From positions 791,488 through 855,487 of the forward strand of contig JAUHXU010000003.1 of assembly GCA_030426805.1 (NCBI GenBank): a stretch of DNA of 64,000 bases, given 5' to 3'. Position 1 is the first letter of the stretch; every line of letters begins with the position of its first letter. Both the position numbers and the translations under genes were made by a program. The notes under the pieces were generated by a model. That model saw nothing but the letters and a program-made list of their open reading frames with translations, had not been told where the DNA came from and searched no databases. This stretch comes from a bacterium (GTDB lineage Bacteria > Planctomycetota > JAFGQW01). Below are positions 37,281 to 45,284 of the stretch, piece after piece.

Positions 37281-37286
37281 TACAGT
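37281..37286 (+). promoter_or_regulatory. Candidate -10 element for lepB
   Basis: TACAGT lies 28 nt upstream of the lepB ATG. The same hexamer occurs in a similar position before the GT2 gene (42893-42898), which mildly supports it as a -10. No -35 match found. Confidence 0.35.
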
Positions 37287-37314
37287 CGGGCGCGGGTTAC
37301 GGGCGCCGAGCGTG

Positions 37315-38460
37315 ATGTTGCAGAAATCCCCCCAAACGTCGAAATCGAAGCCACGGCGACGGGTCGCGTCGTTCGTCGGTTGGCTCGTGCTGGTCACGGT
37401 CGGGGTGCACCTGATCCGGACCTTCATGGTCGAGGGCTACTACATTCCCTCGTCGTCGATGGAACCGACGTTCATGGGGGACCCGTCGAGCGGCGACCGG
37501 GTCGTCGTCGACAAGACGACGTTCAGTCGGCACGACCCCGAGCGGTGGGAGATCGCGGTCTTTCGTCGGCCCGGCGAGGAGGGGACCTTCGTCAAGCGGA
37601 TCGTCGGCCTTCCCGGCGATCGCGTGTTGATTCGCAACGGCGACGTCTACAACCACGGCGCACTCGTCGCGAAGCCGGTCGAGTTGCTCGACGACTTGCT
37701 GATCCCGGTCTTCGACGCGAGGGAGCACGGGGCGCAACTCTCGCGGTTCTGGCGGAGCCGCGGTGGCGTGTCGACCGGCGACGACGCGTCGATTCGCATC
37801 GTGCCCGACGGCGACGGCGTGGCCGAACTGACCACCGCCGACGACGTGACCGACGGCTACTGGCGCGACGGTGCGTGGAGCGGCGGCTGCAATCCGGTCG
37901 GCGACCTCGCGATCGCGGTGGACGTCGAGCCGGGTGACGGCGTGCGGTCCCTCGAACTCGCGTTGACCGAGGACGGTGGCCGCGTCTCGGTCCGCGCGAC
38001 CGCGGATGCCGCCGCCGAGCTGTGGGTGTCGGGGCGACTCGCGGCGTCGATCGACGACTTGCGGCTGCGCACCGGTGAGCGCCGCCGAATCGAACTCACG
38101 AACGTCGACGACCAGGTCGTGCTGCGCGTCGACGGAAGCGTCGTCGCGACGGCGGCGTTTCCGACCGGGTCGCGCGGTGCGGCGCGCGGGTTGCGCCGCT
38201 CCAACGGCGCGCGCGTTCGTTGGCGCGGTGGCGCCGCGACCCTCCACGACCTGCGACTGCGTCGCGACCTGCACTACACGATCGCCGGCCTCGTCGGTGT
38301 CGCGTCGCCGTGCCCGGTCGGCGAAGGCGAGTACTTCGTGCTCGGCGACAACAGCCGCAACAGCTGCGACAGCCGGGACTGGGGCTGCGTGCACCGCGCG
38401 TCGCTGATCGGCGCCCCGCTGCTCATCGTCTGGCCGAGTACGCGGCTGCGCCTCTTCTGA
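37315..38460 (+). CDS. lepB: Signal peptidase I with ~220-residue insertion
   Basis: 381 residues from ATG 37315 (GTG 37312 possible). One membrane helix (18-36) precedes YIPSSSMEPT with nucleophile Ser48. Box C/D TFVKRIVGLPGDRV carries the general base Lys94. Box E GDNSRNSCDSRDWG is at about 344-357. Between Lys94 and box E there is a ~220-residue segment (about 116-337), much longer than in typical SPase I. Its beta-rich pattern (LELALTEDGGRVSVRA, ELWVSGRLAASID, RRIELTNVDDQVVLRVDGS) resembles LamG/concanavalin-like sandwiches. It cleaves signal peptides on the outer face of the inner membrane. The catalytic set is intact. Confidence 0.9.
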   Translation: MLQKSPQTSKSKPRRRVASFVGWLVLVTVGVHLIRTFMVEGYYIPSSSMEPTFMGDPSSGDRVVVDKTTFSRHDPERWEIAVFRRPGEEGTFVKRIVGLPGDRVLIRNGDVYNHGALVAKPVELLDDLLIPVFDAREHGAQLSRFWRSRGGVSTGDDASIRIVPDGDGVAELTTADDVTDGYWRDGAWSGGCNPVGDLAIAVDVEPGDGVRSLELALTEDGGRVSVRATADAAAELWVSGRLAASIDDLRLRTGERRRIELTNVDDQVVLRVDGSVVATAAFPTGSRGAARGLRRSNGARVRWRGGAATLHDLRLRRDLHYTIAGLVGVASPCPVGEGEYFVLGDNSRNSCDSRDWGCVHRASLIGAPLLIVWPSTRLRLF

Positions 38461-38597
38461 GCGAGCCGGCCGTCCCGCCCGAAAGTTGACATGCGCTCCG
38501 CCAGGGCTGCGTTCTCTTCAGCGGACGACGCGCTCTCGAACCGCGCGATCGGCCGACCCCCTACGAAGGCTGGAGAGCTGCGGAAAGGACGGGAGCG

Positions 38598-38807
38598 ATG
38601 GCCAACGACTTCTACGACGCGACGATGTGGTGCGAGCGCTGCTCGGAGTACGTTCGCTTCTTGCAGAGCACCGAGAAGGCGTTTTGCACCGAGTGCGGCG
38701 AGCGGGTGCAGATGCTGCGAGACGACGACATCCGGCGGATTCGGCGACTGCTCGGTGGTGCGAAACCGCGCCGGGCGGGATCGGAGGGCGCGTCGACGCC
38801 GGCGTGA
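38598..38807 (+). CDS. Small zinc-ribbon protein
   Basis: 69 residues, ATG 38598 with GGACGGGAG upstream. Two CxxC knuckles, WCERC and FCTEC, are 15 residues apart and form a single zinc ribbon; the C-terminal half is a basic helix (RDDDIRRIRRLLGGAKPRR). Likely binds nucleic acid or a protein partner in the cytoplasm; no specific family is evident. A TTGACA hexamer lies at 38486-38491 but without a matching -10. Confidence 0.7.
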   Translation: MANDFYDATMWCERCSEYVRFLQSTEKAFCTECGERVQMLRDDDIRRIRRLLGGAKPRRAGSEGASTPA

Positions 38808-39341
38808 GCGTCAGCGAGGGGAGGGGAGAAAAATAGCCGAGAGATCTTGTAGATAGAAAAGGAGATTTTTTGGGGACATTAAATTGGGGGAATCCCTCGG
38901 CTATTCTGTGTGACCGCTCTGTGTCCGCTCCATGAGACGGCGTTGATCGCTCGTCTGTGCCCGGGACGGGTTCGCGGCCGCGGCAGCGCCGGGCTCGCTG
39001 CGGAGTCGTCCGCAGTGCCGTACGCGCAACCGCCTTGCGCTCGCTGACTTACCCTCGATGAGCCTCGAAAACCGCCCGAAGCGTCCGGGATCCTATACGC
39101 GACCTTCATCGAACGCAAGCCTCGGAGGTCCGGCATTTGCTCGGTAGACGTAACCGGTTTATCGTGAGATACTTAAGTCGGTTGTTTTTTGCCGAGCGTC
39201 TCGAATCGGCACTCCCGGCCTCTCGCCGATGTCGGCTGCCCGCCTGCGATCACGACGGTTCGGCGACCCGATACCCGGGTCGGACCCCGCGCATGTTTTT
39301 CCCACTGCGCGTGGACCGAATTACCGACCAGTCCAGTAGAT
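38808..39341 (+). other. 534-nt non-coding, relatively AT-rich region
   Basis: No credible gene. It begins with the palindromic AT-rich segment 38832-38905 (listed separately). Further on, AACCG (39148-39152) and CGGTT (39179-39183) can pair just before a run of six T (39185-39190), a weak terminator-like arrangement. Low-GC stretches here (for example 38860-38890) contrast strongly with the genes on both sides and mark a junction between the core block and the accessory region. Confidence 0.5.
38832..38905. repeat. AT-rich palindromic segment, possible transposon or REP remnant
   Basis: AATAGCCGAG (38832-38841) is perfectly inverted as CTCGGCTATT (38896-38905), enclosing 54 nt of unusually AT- and purine-rich DNA including TTTTTTGGGGACATTAAATT. 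The enclosed TGGGGACA motif reminds me of flanks of REP-associated (Y1) transposases, but no transposase is present. Composition differs sharply from neighbouring DNA. Confidence 0.5.
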
Positions 39342-40709
39342 ATGACCGTTCTGCTAGCACTCGTCGCCGCGCTGCTCCTCAGCGCGAACGGTGCAGCCGC
39401 AGGCGGCGGGCCCGACGCCCCTCCGGAGGGCGATCGCGAGCGTGACCCGGTCGCGCGGCTGCTGGTCGCCGACGCCCGACCGACGACGCGCGCCCCGAGC
39501 CGCGCCGCACCACGCCGCCCGGCACCGGCGCTCCGGCCGGTCTCGAGCGCTCGCGACGCCCGGCACCTCGTCCCCGGCTGCGCCGCCGGAGCCCGCGGGG
39601 CCGGCCCGTTCGCGATGCCCCGGCGCCGCGATGCCGCAACGCGCGCGATCTCCCGCTGGCAGCCGATCGGCTCGGGGGCGCGACAGCGCGAGCGGATCCG
39701 CGACGCGCTGCGCACGATCGCCGAAGTGGCGCCGTCGGATCGCGACCGACGCCATCTGAACCGGCTCCTGCGTGCGGTGCCCGGCCCTCGTCCGCGCGCG
39801 ACGTCCGACGAGCCGACGGCGACGCCTCGCCTCGTGGACCCGGCCACCCGTCACGGCATCGTCGAGCCGACCGAGCGGGAGCACCCCTCGCAGCGGCTCC
39901 GCGGCCTGGAGCGGTTCGTCCGTCGTTTCGCGGACGAGTTGGTCTCGGCCAACGAGTCGCACCTGATGCGGATCCGGCTCGAAACGCGGTTGTTGCGGAT
40001 CCACGGCACGCGCGGGTTCGCGACCGATCGCGACAACCTGCACTCGGCCCGGTCGTTCTTCCAGGCCTACCTGCAGCGCCGCGGTCCGCGCGCGGTCTAC
40101 TCCGCGGCGTTCAAGACCGCCGGCACGACGCCGTTCGTCGCGCGAACGTCGCGCACCGTGATGCGGTTTCGGGATCGCTATCTCAACCTGACGCACACCT
40201 ACGGCAACTACGAGCGCGAGTCGATCGACGACCAGACGGATGCGTCGGTGGCCGATTGGGCCGAGCGGAACGAGTCGCAGCTCACGCTGCCCGACGAGAC
40301 GATCGAAGAGGAACTCGAACGCCGGCGCCTCGCGGTGGACGATACGTCGTTCAACCCGTTCCGGCGCGGGCGCGTCACGGTGCGGGCGTCCACGACCGAC
40401 TGGGTCGAGGCCGTCTGGAAGACGCCGAACCTCGAGCTGAAGCTCGCGCCGAAGAAGTCGCGCATCCGGATGGGCGTGCAGATGCTCGGACTCGACTTCG
40501 CGTCGTACGCGTCGACGCGCTACCGGGGCTGGCGCGGCCGCAGCGGTGTCGAGGTCGTGCGCCGCCTCGATGAATCGAGTCACATCCGCCTGTCCGCGGG
40601 CGTGAACTACGGTCGTCGCGACAACGACGAACGCGCGCCGCTCGTCGACTTCTTCTCGCTGACCGACGACGCGCAGTTCGCCTACCTCGCCTGGGAGCGG
40701 CGCTTCTAG
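39342..40709 (+). CDS. Exported protein of unknown function, possible outer-membrane protein
   Basis: 455 residues from ATG 39342, which starts a signal peptide (TVLLALVAALLLSANGAAAG). Residues about 25-200 are Arg/Ala/Pro-rich and low complexity. About 205-330 is helical and charged. The last ~110 residues alternate polar/hydrophobic (VTVRASTTDWVEAVWKTPNLELKL, VEVVRRLDESSHIRLSAGVNYG) and the protein ends in Phe (AYLAWERRF), as beta-barrel outer-membrane proteins do. The C-terminal barrel idea is inference. No family recognised. Confidence 0.65.
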   Translation: MTVLLALVAALLLSANGAAAGGGPDAPPEGDRERDPVARLLVADARPTTRAPSRAAPRRPAPALRPVSSARDARHLVPGCAAGARGAGPFAMPRRRDAATRAISRWQPIGSGARQRERIRDALRTIAEVAPSDRDRRHLNRLLRAVPGPRPRATSDEPTATPRLVDPATRHGIVEPTEREHPSQRLRGLERFVRRFADELVSANESHLMRIRLETRLLRIHGTRGFATDRDNLHSARSFFQAYLQRRGPRAVYSAAFKTAGTTPFVARTSRTVMRFRDRYLNLTHTYGNYERESIDDQTDASVADWAERNESQLTLPDETIEEELERRRLAVDDTSFNPFRRGRVTVRASTTDWVEAVWKTPNLELKLAPKKSRIRMGVQMLGLDFASYASTRYRGWRGRSGVEVVRRLDESSHIRLSAGVNYGRRDNDERAPLVDFFSLTDDAQFAYLAWERRF

Positions 40710-40748
40710 ACGTTGCGGGCGTGCCGGTCGGGCTGTTACCGTGCGGAC

Positions 40749-42824
40749 GTGCCCGATCGACTCGCTCGCCCGCTCTCGATTCTGCTGATCGCCGGCGCCG
40801 TCGTCGCGGCGTTTCTGCCGGCGTTGTCGGCGGGCCTCTACATGGAGGACCACCACTTCGTCCGCACGATCGACGCGGAGGGCGGGCTCGCGCGGACGCT
40901 CGCCGACACCCACGGCAATTGGCTCGGCTTCGCCGGGTATCCCTACTACCGACCGCTCGTCACCGCGAGTTTCGCGGTCGACCACGCGATCTGGGGCACG
41001 GCGCCGCTGGGGTACCACCTGACGAACCTCGTGTTGCACGCACTCAACGCCTGGCTCGTCGCGGTGCTCGTGCTCGCGTTGATGCCGGGCGCCGGCCGCG
41101 TCGGTGCGACCGTGGCCGCGATGTTCTACGCGGTGCTGCCGGTCCACCCGAACGCGGTCGGTTGGGTCGCGGCGCGATCGGACCTGCTCGTCGGGGCGGC
41201 GACACTCGCGACCCTCGTCGCGTTCCACCGCGGCTTCAGCCGCCCGAGTCGCGTCGCGCGCGCCCTCGGCACCGTCGCGTTCGGTGCCGCGCTGCTCTCG
41301 AAGGAGAGCGGCGTCGTCGCGGTCGCGCTCGTCGCGCTGTTGCCGGTCGCGACGGCGTGGCGTGTCCGTGCGCGCGGGCTCGTCGCGCCGATCGCGGTAC
41401 TGGTCGTCTACGCGGGCGTGCGGCTCGCGTTCGTGCGGTCGACGATCGACCTGCACGCCGATGCCGGGTCGACGTCGGTGACGGCGATCGCGACGACGCT
41501 TGCGCACCAGCTTCGCGAGGCGGTCCTCCCGTCGGGCGGGCCCGCGTGGCTCGCGGTGCCGCTCGGCGCGATCGCGCTCCTCGCGCTGCCCACCGCGGTG
41601 CGTCGGCCGGGTCTGGTCGCGTGGTGTATCGCCCTCGGCGCGCTGAGCCTCGCGCCGATCGCGCCGATTGCCGCGAACCTCGACCCGGCGGTGTTCGCCG
41701 GCTACTCGCGCTACTGGTATGTCGCCGCCGTAGCGTTCGCGTTCGTGGTCGCGATGGCGGTCGGGTCGGTCGCGGGGCGGCTGCGGGCCGGCGTCGTCGC
41801 GCTGGTGGCGCTCGTCGTCGTCGTGCACGCGATGACGACGCATCGCGCGTGCACCGACGAGCTCGTGCGACCCGCGTCGATCGCCGATGCCGTCGCCGCC
41901 ACGGTCGCGGATGCGCCGGCCGCCGACGACGGCATCGACCTGTTTCTCGTCGCACCCGGCAACCGCTATGCCGGCGTGCGGATGACGCCGCTCGCGTTCA
42001 CCGCGGCGACGCGCGCGCCGCTGTTTCCGGTGGACGACGTGTCGCTCGCGTGGATCGCCGCGCGCTTGGGTGGCTTCCATGCGATCCGCCTGTTTGCGGT
42101 CGACCCGTCGGGGCGCGCCGTGCTCGCGCGCACGCTGCCGGCGGTCGCACGGTGGGACCACGTGCTGCCGGACGGGCCGTTTCGCTTCGACGTCGAGACA
42201 GCGGTCGACGTCGACGGTGGCGATCGGTCGCCGTTGTCGTTCGAGACCGTCACGCTCGAGGGCGTCGACGAGGCAGCGACGTTCGCGATCCACGTCGAGT
42301 ATTCGCGTGCCGACGGCTCGACCGGCGTCGTGACGCGGTCGGTCGAGGTCAACCGCGACGGTGCGATCGCCATCGCGTCGTTTCGCGACGACATCGACTT
42401 CCTCACGGCCGCGACCGTGCGGACGATTCGGGTCGAGCGCACCCGCCCGCCCGGGGTCGAGGGGGGCGAGCGTGCGAGCATGCTCAGTCGCACGGCCACG
42501 GTCGACAGGATCGTGATCGGGGATCGACGGCCGGGCGCCGCGATCGACCGACCGGCGCCGGGGGCGACGGTCCACGCCGAATCGCTGCGGATTCGGTGGC
42601 ACGCCGACGTGCCGCGACGGCTCGCCGTGCGAACGCTCGGCGCGCTCGGACTGTCGCCGGGCCTCGGTGAGCCGCCGCTGCGGCCGATCGACGGCGTCCC
42701 GGATCGACTCCGGCGCGAACTGGCGGTGACGGCGACACTCGGCCACGGCCGCGTCTGGTGGATCCTCGGCGACCGGTTCGATCTCGCGCGCTTCGCGCCG
42801 CATCCGCTCGACGTGCGCCCGTAG
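40749..42824 (+). CDS. GT-C/TMTC-like multi-pass membrane glycosyltransferase with soluble C-terminal region
   Basis: 691 residues from GTG 40749. About ten membrane helices in residues 1-370. The luminal signature YPYYRPLVTASFAVDHAIWGTAPLGYHLTNLVLHALNAWLV is typical of TMTC/O-mannosyltransferase-like GT-C proteins, and WVAARSDLLVGAATL is the next conserved loop. An acidic pair near the first loop (MEDHHF) is a likely catalytic site. The C-terminal ~320 residues are soluble and beta-rich, without a family I recognise. Likely transfers a sugar from a polyprenyl-phosphate donor on the periplasmic side; the GT2 gene that follows could make that donor. Confidence 0.8.
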   Translation: MPDRLARPLSILLIAGAVVAAFLPALSAGLYMEDHHFVRTIDAEGGLARTLADTHGNWLGFAGYPYYRPLVTASFAVDHAIWGTAPLGYHLTNLVLHALNAWLVAVLVLALMPGAGRVGATVAAMFYAVLPVHPNAVGWVAARSDLLVGAATLATLVAFHRGFSRPSRVARALGTVAFGAALLSKESGVVAVALVALLPVATAWRVRARGLVAPIAVLVVYAGVRLAFVRSTIDLHADAGSTSVTAIATTLAHQLREAVLPSGGPAWLAVPLGAIALLALPTAVRRPGLVAWCIALGALSLAPIAPIAANLDPAVFAGYSRYWYVAAVAFAFVVAMAVGSVAGRLRAGVVALVALVVVVHAMTTHRACTDELVRPASIADAVAATVADAPAADDGIDLFLVAPGNRYAGVRMTPLAFTAATRAPLFPVDDVSLAWIAARLGGFHAIRLFAVDPSGRAVLARTLPAVARWDHVLPDGPFRFDVETAVDVDGGDRSPLSFETVTLEGVDEAATFAIHVEYSRADGSTGVVTRSVEVNRDGAIAIASFRDDIDFLTAATVRTIRVERTRPPGVEGGERASMLSRTATVDRIVIGDRRPGAAIDRPAPGATVHAESLRIRWHADVPRRLAVRTLGALGLSPGLGEPPLRPIDGVPDRLRRELAVTATLGHGRVWWILGDRFDLARFAPHPLDVRP

Positions 42825-42892
42825 GGCCGGACGCGTCCCCCGTTGAGCCGCGCGCCGTCCGCTTTTCGTTTCGTCGATGGCGATCGGCGGGC

Positions 42893-42898
42893 TACAGT
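42893..42898 (+). promoter_or_regulatory. Candidate -10 element for the GT2 gene
   Basis: TACAGT lies 52 nt upstream of ATG 42951, identical to the candidate -10 before lepB. No clear -35. Confidence 0.3.
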
Positions 42899-42950
42899 GG
42901 AACGTACGGCTCCGGCCAACGCACGGTCCGAGCCCTGCCGAGATTTCCGG

Positions 42951-43778
42951 ATGTCCGCGAGCAACACCGCAACCAGCCCCGACAGCAAGGCCGCGATCGA
43001 CCAAGCGCTGGACAGCGTCAAACGCGTCCGCCGGCCGGTCGAGAAGGTCGTCGTCGTGATGCCGGCTTACAAGGCCGCGCAGACGCTCGAGCGGACGTTC
43101 CGGGAGATTCCCGACGTCGTCACGAACGTGATCCTCGTCGATGATGCCGGTGGGGACGAGACCGCCGCAGTCGCTCGCTCGCTCGGCATCGAGACCGTCG
43201 TTCACGAGAAGAATCTCGGCTACGGCGGCAACCAGAAGACGTGCTACGACGCGGCGCTGTCACACGACCCCGACGTCGTCGTGATGCTGCACCCCGACTA
43301 CCAGTACGACCCGCGGCTGATTCCGTTCTTCCTCGGCTACCTCGAGATGGACGTGTGCGACGTCATGCTCGGCTCGCGGATTCGCACGCGACGCGAGACG
43401 CTGCAGGGCGGGATGCCGCTCTACAAGTATCTGGCGAATCGCGTGCTGACGACGTTCGAGAACTTCGCCCTCGGGCAGAACGTCGGGGACTTCCACTCCG
43501 GCTTCCGCGTGTATCGACGCGAGGTGCTCGAGACGATCCCGTATCACCGCAATTCCGACGACTTCGTGTTCGATACCGAGTTTCTCGCGCAAGCCGTGCA
43601 CTTCGGCTTCCGCATCGGCGACTGTCCGATGCCGGTGCGCTACTTCGAGGAAGCGTCGTCGATCAACTTCTCGCGGAGCTTCCGCTACGGCGTGACGACG
43701 GTCACGACGATGATGAAGTTCCTGCTGCAACGCATCGGCCTCGGCCGCTTCGCGATCTTCGCGCCGAAGGACGGATAG
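42951..43778 (+). CDS. Family 2 glycosyltransferase, polyprenyl-phosphate sugar synthase-like
   Basis: 275 residues from ATG 42951; an earlier in-frame ATG has no support. GT-A fold: VVVVMPAYKAAQTLERTF, VILVDDAGGDETAAVARS (first acidic motif), VVMLHPDYQYDPRLIPFFLG (D-x-D equivalent) and FHSGFRVYRREVLETIP. It lacks C-terminal membrane helices, like Dpm1-type soluble enzymes. It likely makes a polyprenyl-phosphate sugar for GT-C enzymes such as its upstream neighbour (inference). It ends 3 nt from the convergent dynamin-like gene. Confidence 0.88.
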   Translation: MSASNTATSPDSKAAIDQALDSVKRVRRPVEKVVVVMPAYKAAQTLERTFREIPDVVTNVILVDDAGGDETAAVARSLGIETVVHEKNLGYGGNQKTCYDAALSHDPDVVVMLHPDYQYDPRLIPFFLGYLEMDVCDVMLGSRIRTRRETLQGGMPLYKYLANRVLTTFENFALGQNVGDFHSGFRVYRREVLETIPYHRNSDDFVFDTEFLAQAVHFGFRIGDCPMPVRYFEEASSINFSRSFRYGVTTVTTMMKFLLQRIGLGRFAIFAPKDG

Positions 43779-43781
43779 CGG

Positions 43782-45218
43782 TCACGCGCCGTCGGCGGGG
43801 CCATTCGCCGGTTCGGTGCGAGGGCTTCCCGCATCGCGCGTGAACGCGTTGTTGAGCGCCTCGGTGAACCCGGTCGTCTCCTCGATCACGCCACCCACGG
43901 CGGCGCGGCTGCGGCGCCCCCACCCGGCCGCGCCGCCGAAGAACGCACTGCGCACGGCTCGCGTGTTGTGCAGGAACGCGGTGCGCACCGGCTCCTCGAG
44001 CCCATCGCTGATCGCGTTCGCGGCGAGCGCGCGGAACAGGAAGTGCAGCGCCGCGAACAGCGGGATCCCGACGATCAGCGCGATCAGCGCGCCGCCGGCT
44101 CCCTCGCCGCCCCACGGGGGTGCGAAGCGCCAGCCGTCCCACCAGCCGCGTTCCCACGATGCGATCCCGCACGCGAGCAACACGATCGTGAACACGATCC
44201 CGTCGGTCCACAGCACCCGGCGACGCCAGCGCCGCACGGCCTGGTCGACCGCGTCGGCCCGTTCGCGCAGCGTGCGCGCGGTCTGCTCGAGGTCGGTGAC
44301 GATTCGATACGACCGGCTGACGCCGACCGACGCGATCCGCTCGAGGATCTCCGCGACGTCCCGTTCACGTTTGGCTTCGTAGCGTTGGCGCCGAGCGTCG
44401 TCGTCGATCGGGACGGCGACATCGGGGTTGTAGATCGCGTAGAAGCGCCCGGCGGTCAGCCCCTTCTCGGAGAGCGCGCGATGCCACGCACCGACGACCT
44501 CCTCGGGGTTGTCCTCGCGTGCGGTCGTGTCGAGTTGGTTGAGGACGAACAGGAACTTCGTCGAGTCGGGTCGCGCGACGGTGCGTGCGACGAGGAGGTC
44601 GAGCGTGTCCCGCATCGCACCCGGCTCGGGATGACGCGCGTCGAAGAACACGAGCACGAGATCGGACAGGTCGATGATCCGGTCGGTGATCTTCAGCGTC
44701 GACGTGCGTTGCGCATCGGCGTCGAACCCGGGCGAGTCGATCAGGATCTTCCCGCGAAGCCGCTCGCTGTTGCACGTCTTCAGTTGGAGGTAGGCATCGA
44801 TCCGCGCGCCCTCGCCCGGCGCGACCCGGTCGATCTCCGAGGAGATCTGGAAGAACGGAAAGCGCGAGTCGGTGTTCAGGGCGCTCCCGGGCAACGTCTG
44901 CACGGTGCCGTCGCGGCCGTACGAGATCACCGTGAACTTGTCGTCCACCGCCTGGTTGCCCGTGCGCTGGACCGGCTGCTCGAGGAACCAGTTGATGAAG
45001 CTCGACTTGCCCGCCGAGTAGGTCCCGAGCACGGCGACCATCGGCCACCAGGAAAATCGGCCGGCGTAGGAGTCACCGCTGTCGAGCAGCGCCGTCTTGT
45101 GACCGACGCGATCGAGCGTGCGAAAGCTCGACAACACCGACGTCAGCACCGGACTCTCGCGCCGGAGCTGTTCCTCCAGCAGCTGAAGGCGTCGTTTCGT
45201 CACGCCCGCGTTGGCCAT
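43782..45218 (-). CDS. Dynamin-like membrane GTPase
   Basis: 478 residues, ATG 45218 with GGGGAG upstream. P-loop GTYSAGKSS (65-73), ILIDSPGFDADAQ (switch II DxxG) and LFVLNQLDTT (N-x-x-D). After the GTPase domain comes a helical stalk-like stretch with heptads (LEQTARTLRERADAVDQAVRRWRRR), then two membrane helices (about 334-352 and 376-396) and a Gly/Ala-rich amphipathic tail. It resembles EHD/bacterial dynamin-like proteins. Presumed role in inner-membrane remodelling or polysaccharide/envelope trafficking; partners not visible. Confidence 0.82.
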   Translation of the reverse strand: MANAGVTKRRLQLLEEQLRRESPVLTSVLSSFRTLDRVGHKTALLDSGDSYAGRFSWWPMVAVLGTYSAGKSSFINWFLEQPVQRTGNQAVDDKFTVISYGRDGTVQTLPGSALNTDSRFPFFQISSEIDRVAPGEGARIDAYLQLKTCNSERLRGKILIDSPGFDADAQRTSTLKITDRIIDLSDLVLVFFDARHPEPGAMRDTLDLLVARTVARPDSTKFLFVLNQLDTTAREDNPEEVVGAWHRALSEKGLTAGRFYAIYNPDVAVPIDDDARRQRYEAKRERDVAEILERIASVGVSRSYRIVTDLEQTARTLRERADAVDQAVRRWRRRVLWTDGIVFTIVLLACGIASWERGWWDGWRFAPPWGGEGAGGALIALIVGIPLFAALHFLFRALAANAISDGLEEPVRTAFLHNTRAVRSAFFGGAAGWGRRSRAAVGGVIEETTGFTEALNNAFTRDAGSPRTEPANGPADGA

Positions 45219-45284
45219 CGTGCGTCTCCCCTTTGCCGGTCGAATCCGATCGTGGGGATACTCTCGCCCCGCGGGGGCGGCGCG

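Noticed and set aside
38486..38491. Perfect TTGACA -35 hexamer upstream of the zinc-ribbon gene
   Set aside because: No acceptable -10 within 15-20 nt; kept only as a note.
38879..39136. 85-codon minus-strand frame in the gap after the zinc-ribbon gene
   Set aside because: No ribosome-binding site, no similarity, and it runs through the AT-rich palindromic segment.
39354..43205. 1283-codon open frame on the minus strand
   Set aside because: Arg/Asp/His-rich shadow across three plus-strand genes with recognisable domains; typical antisense frame in GC-rich DNA.
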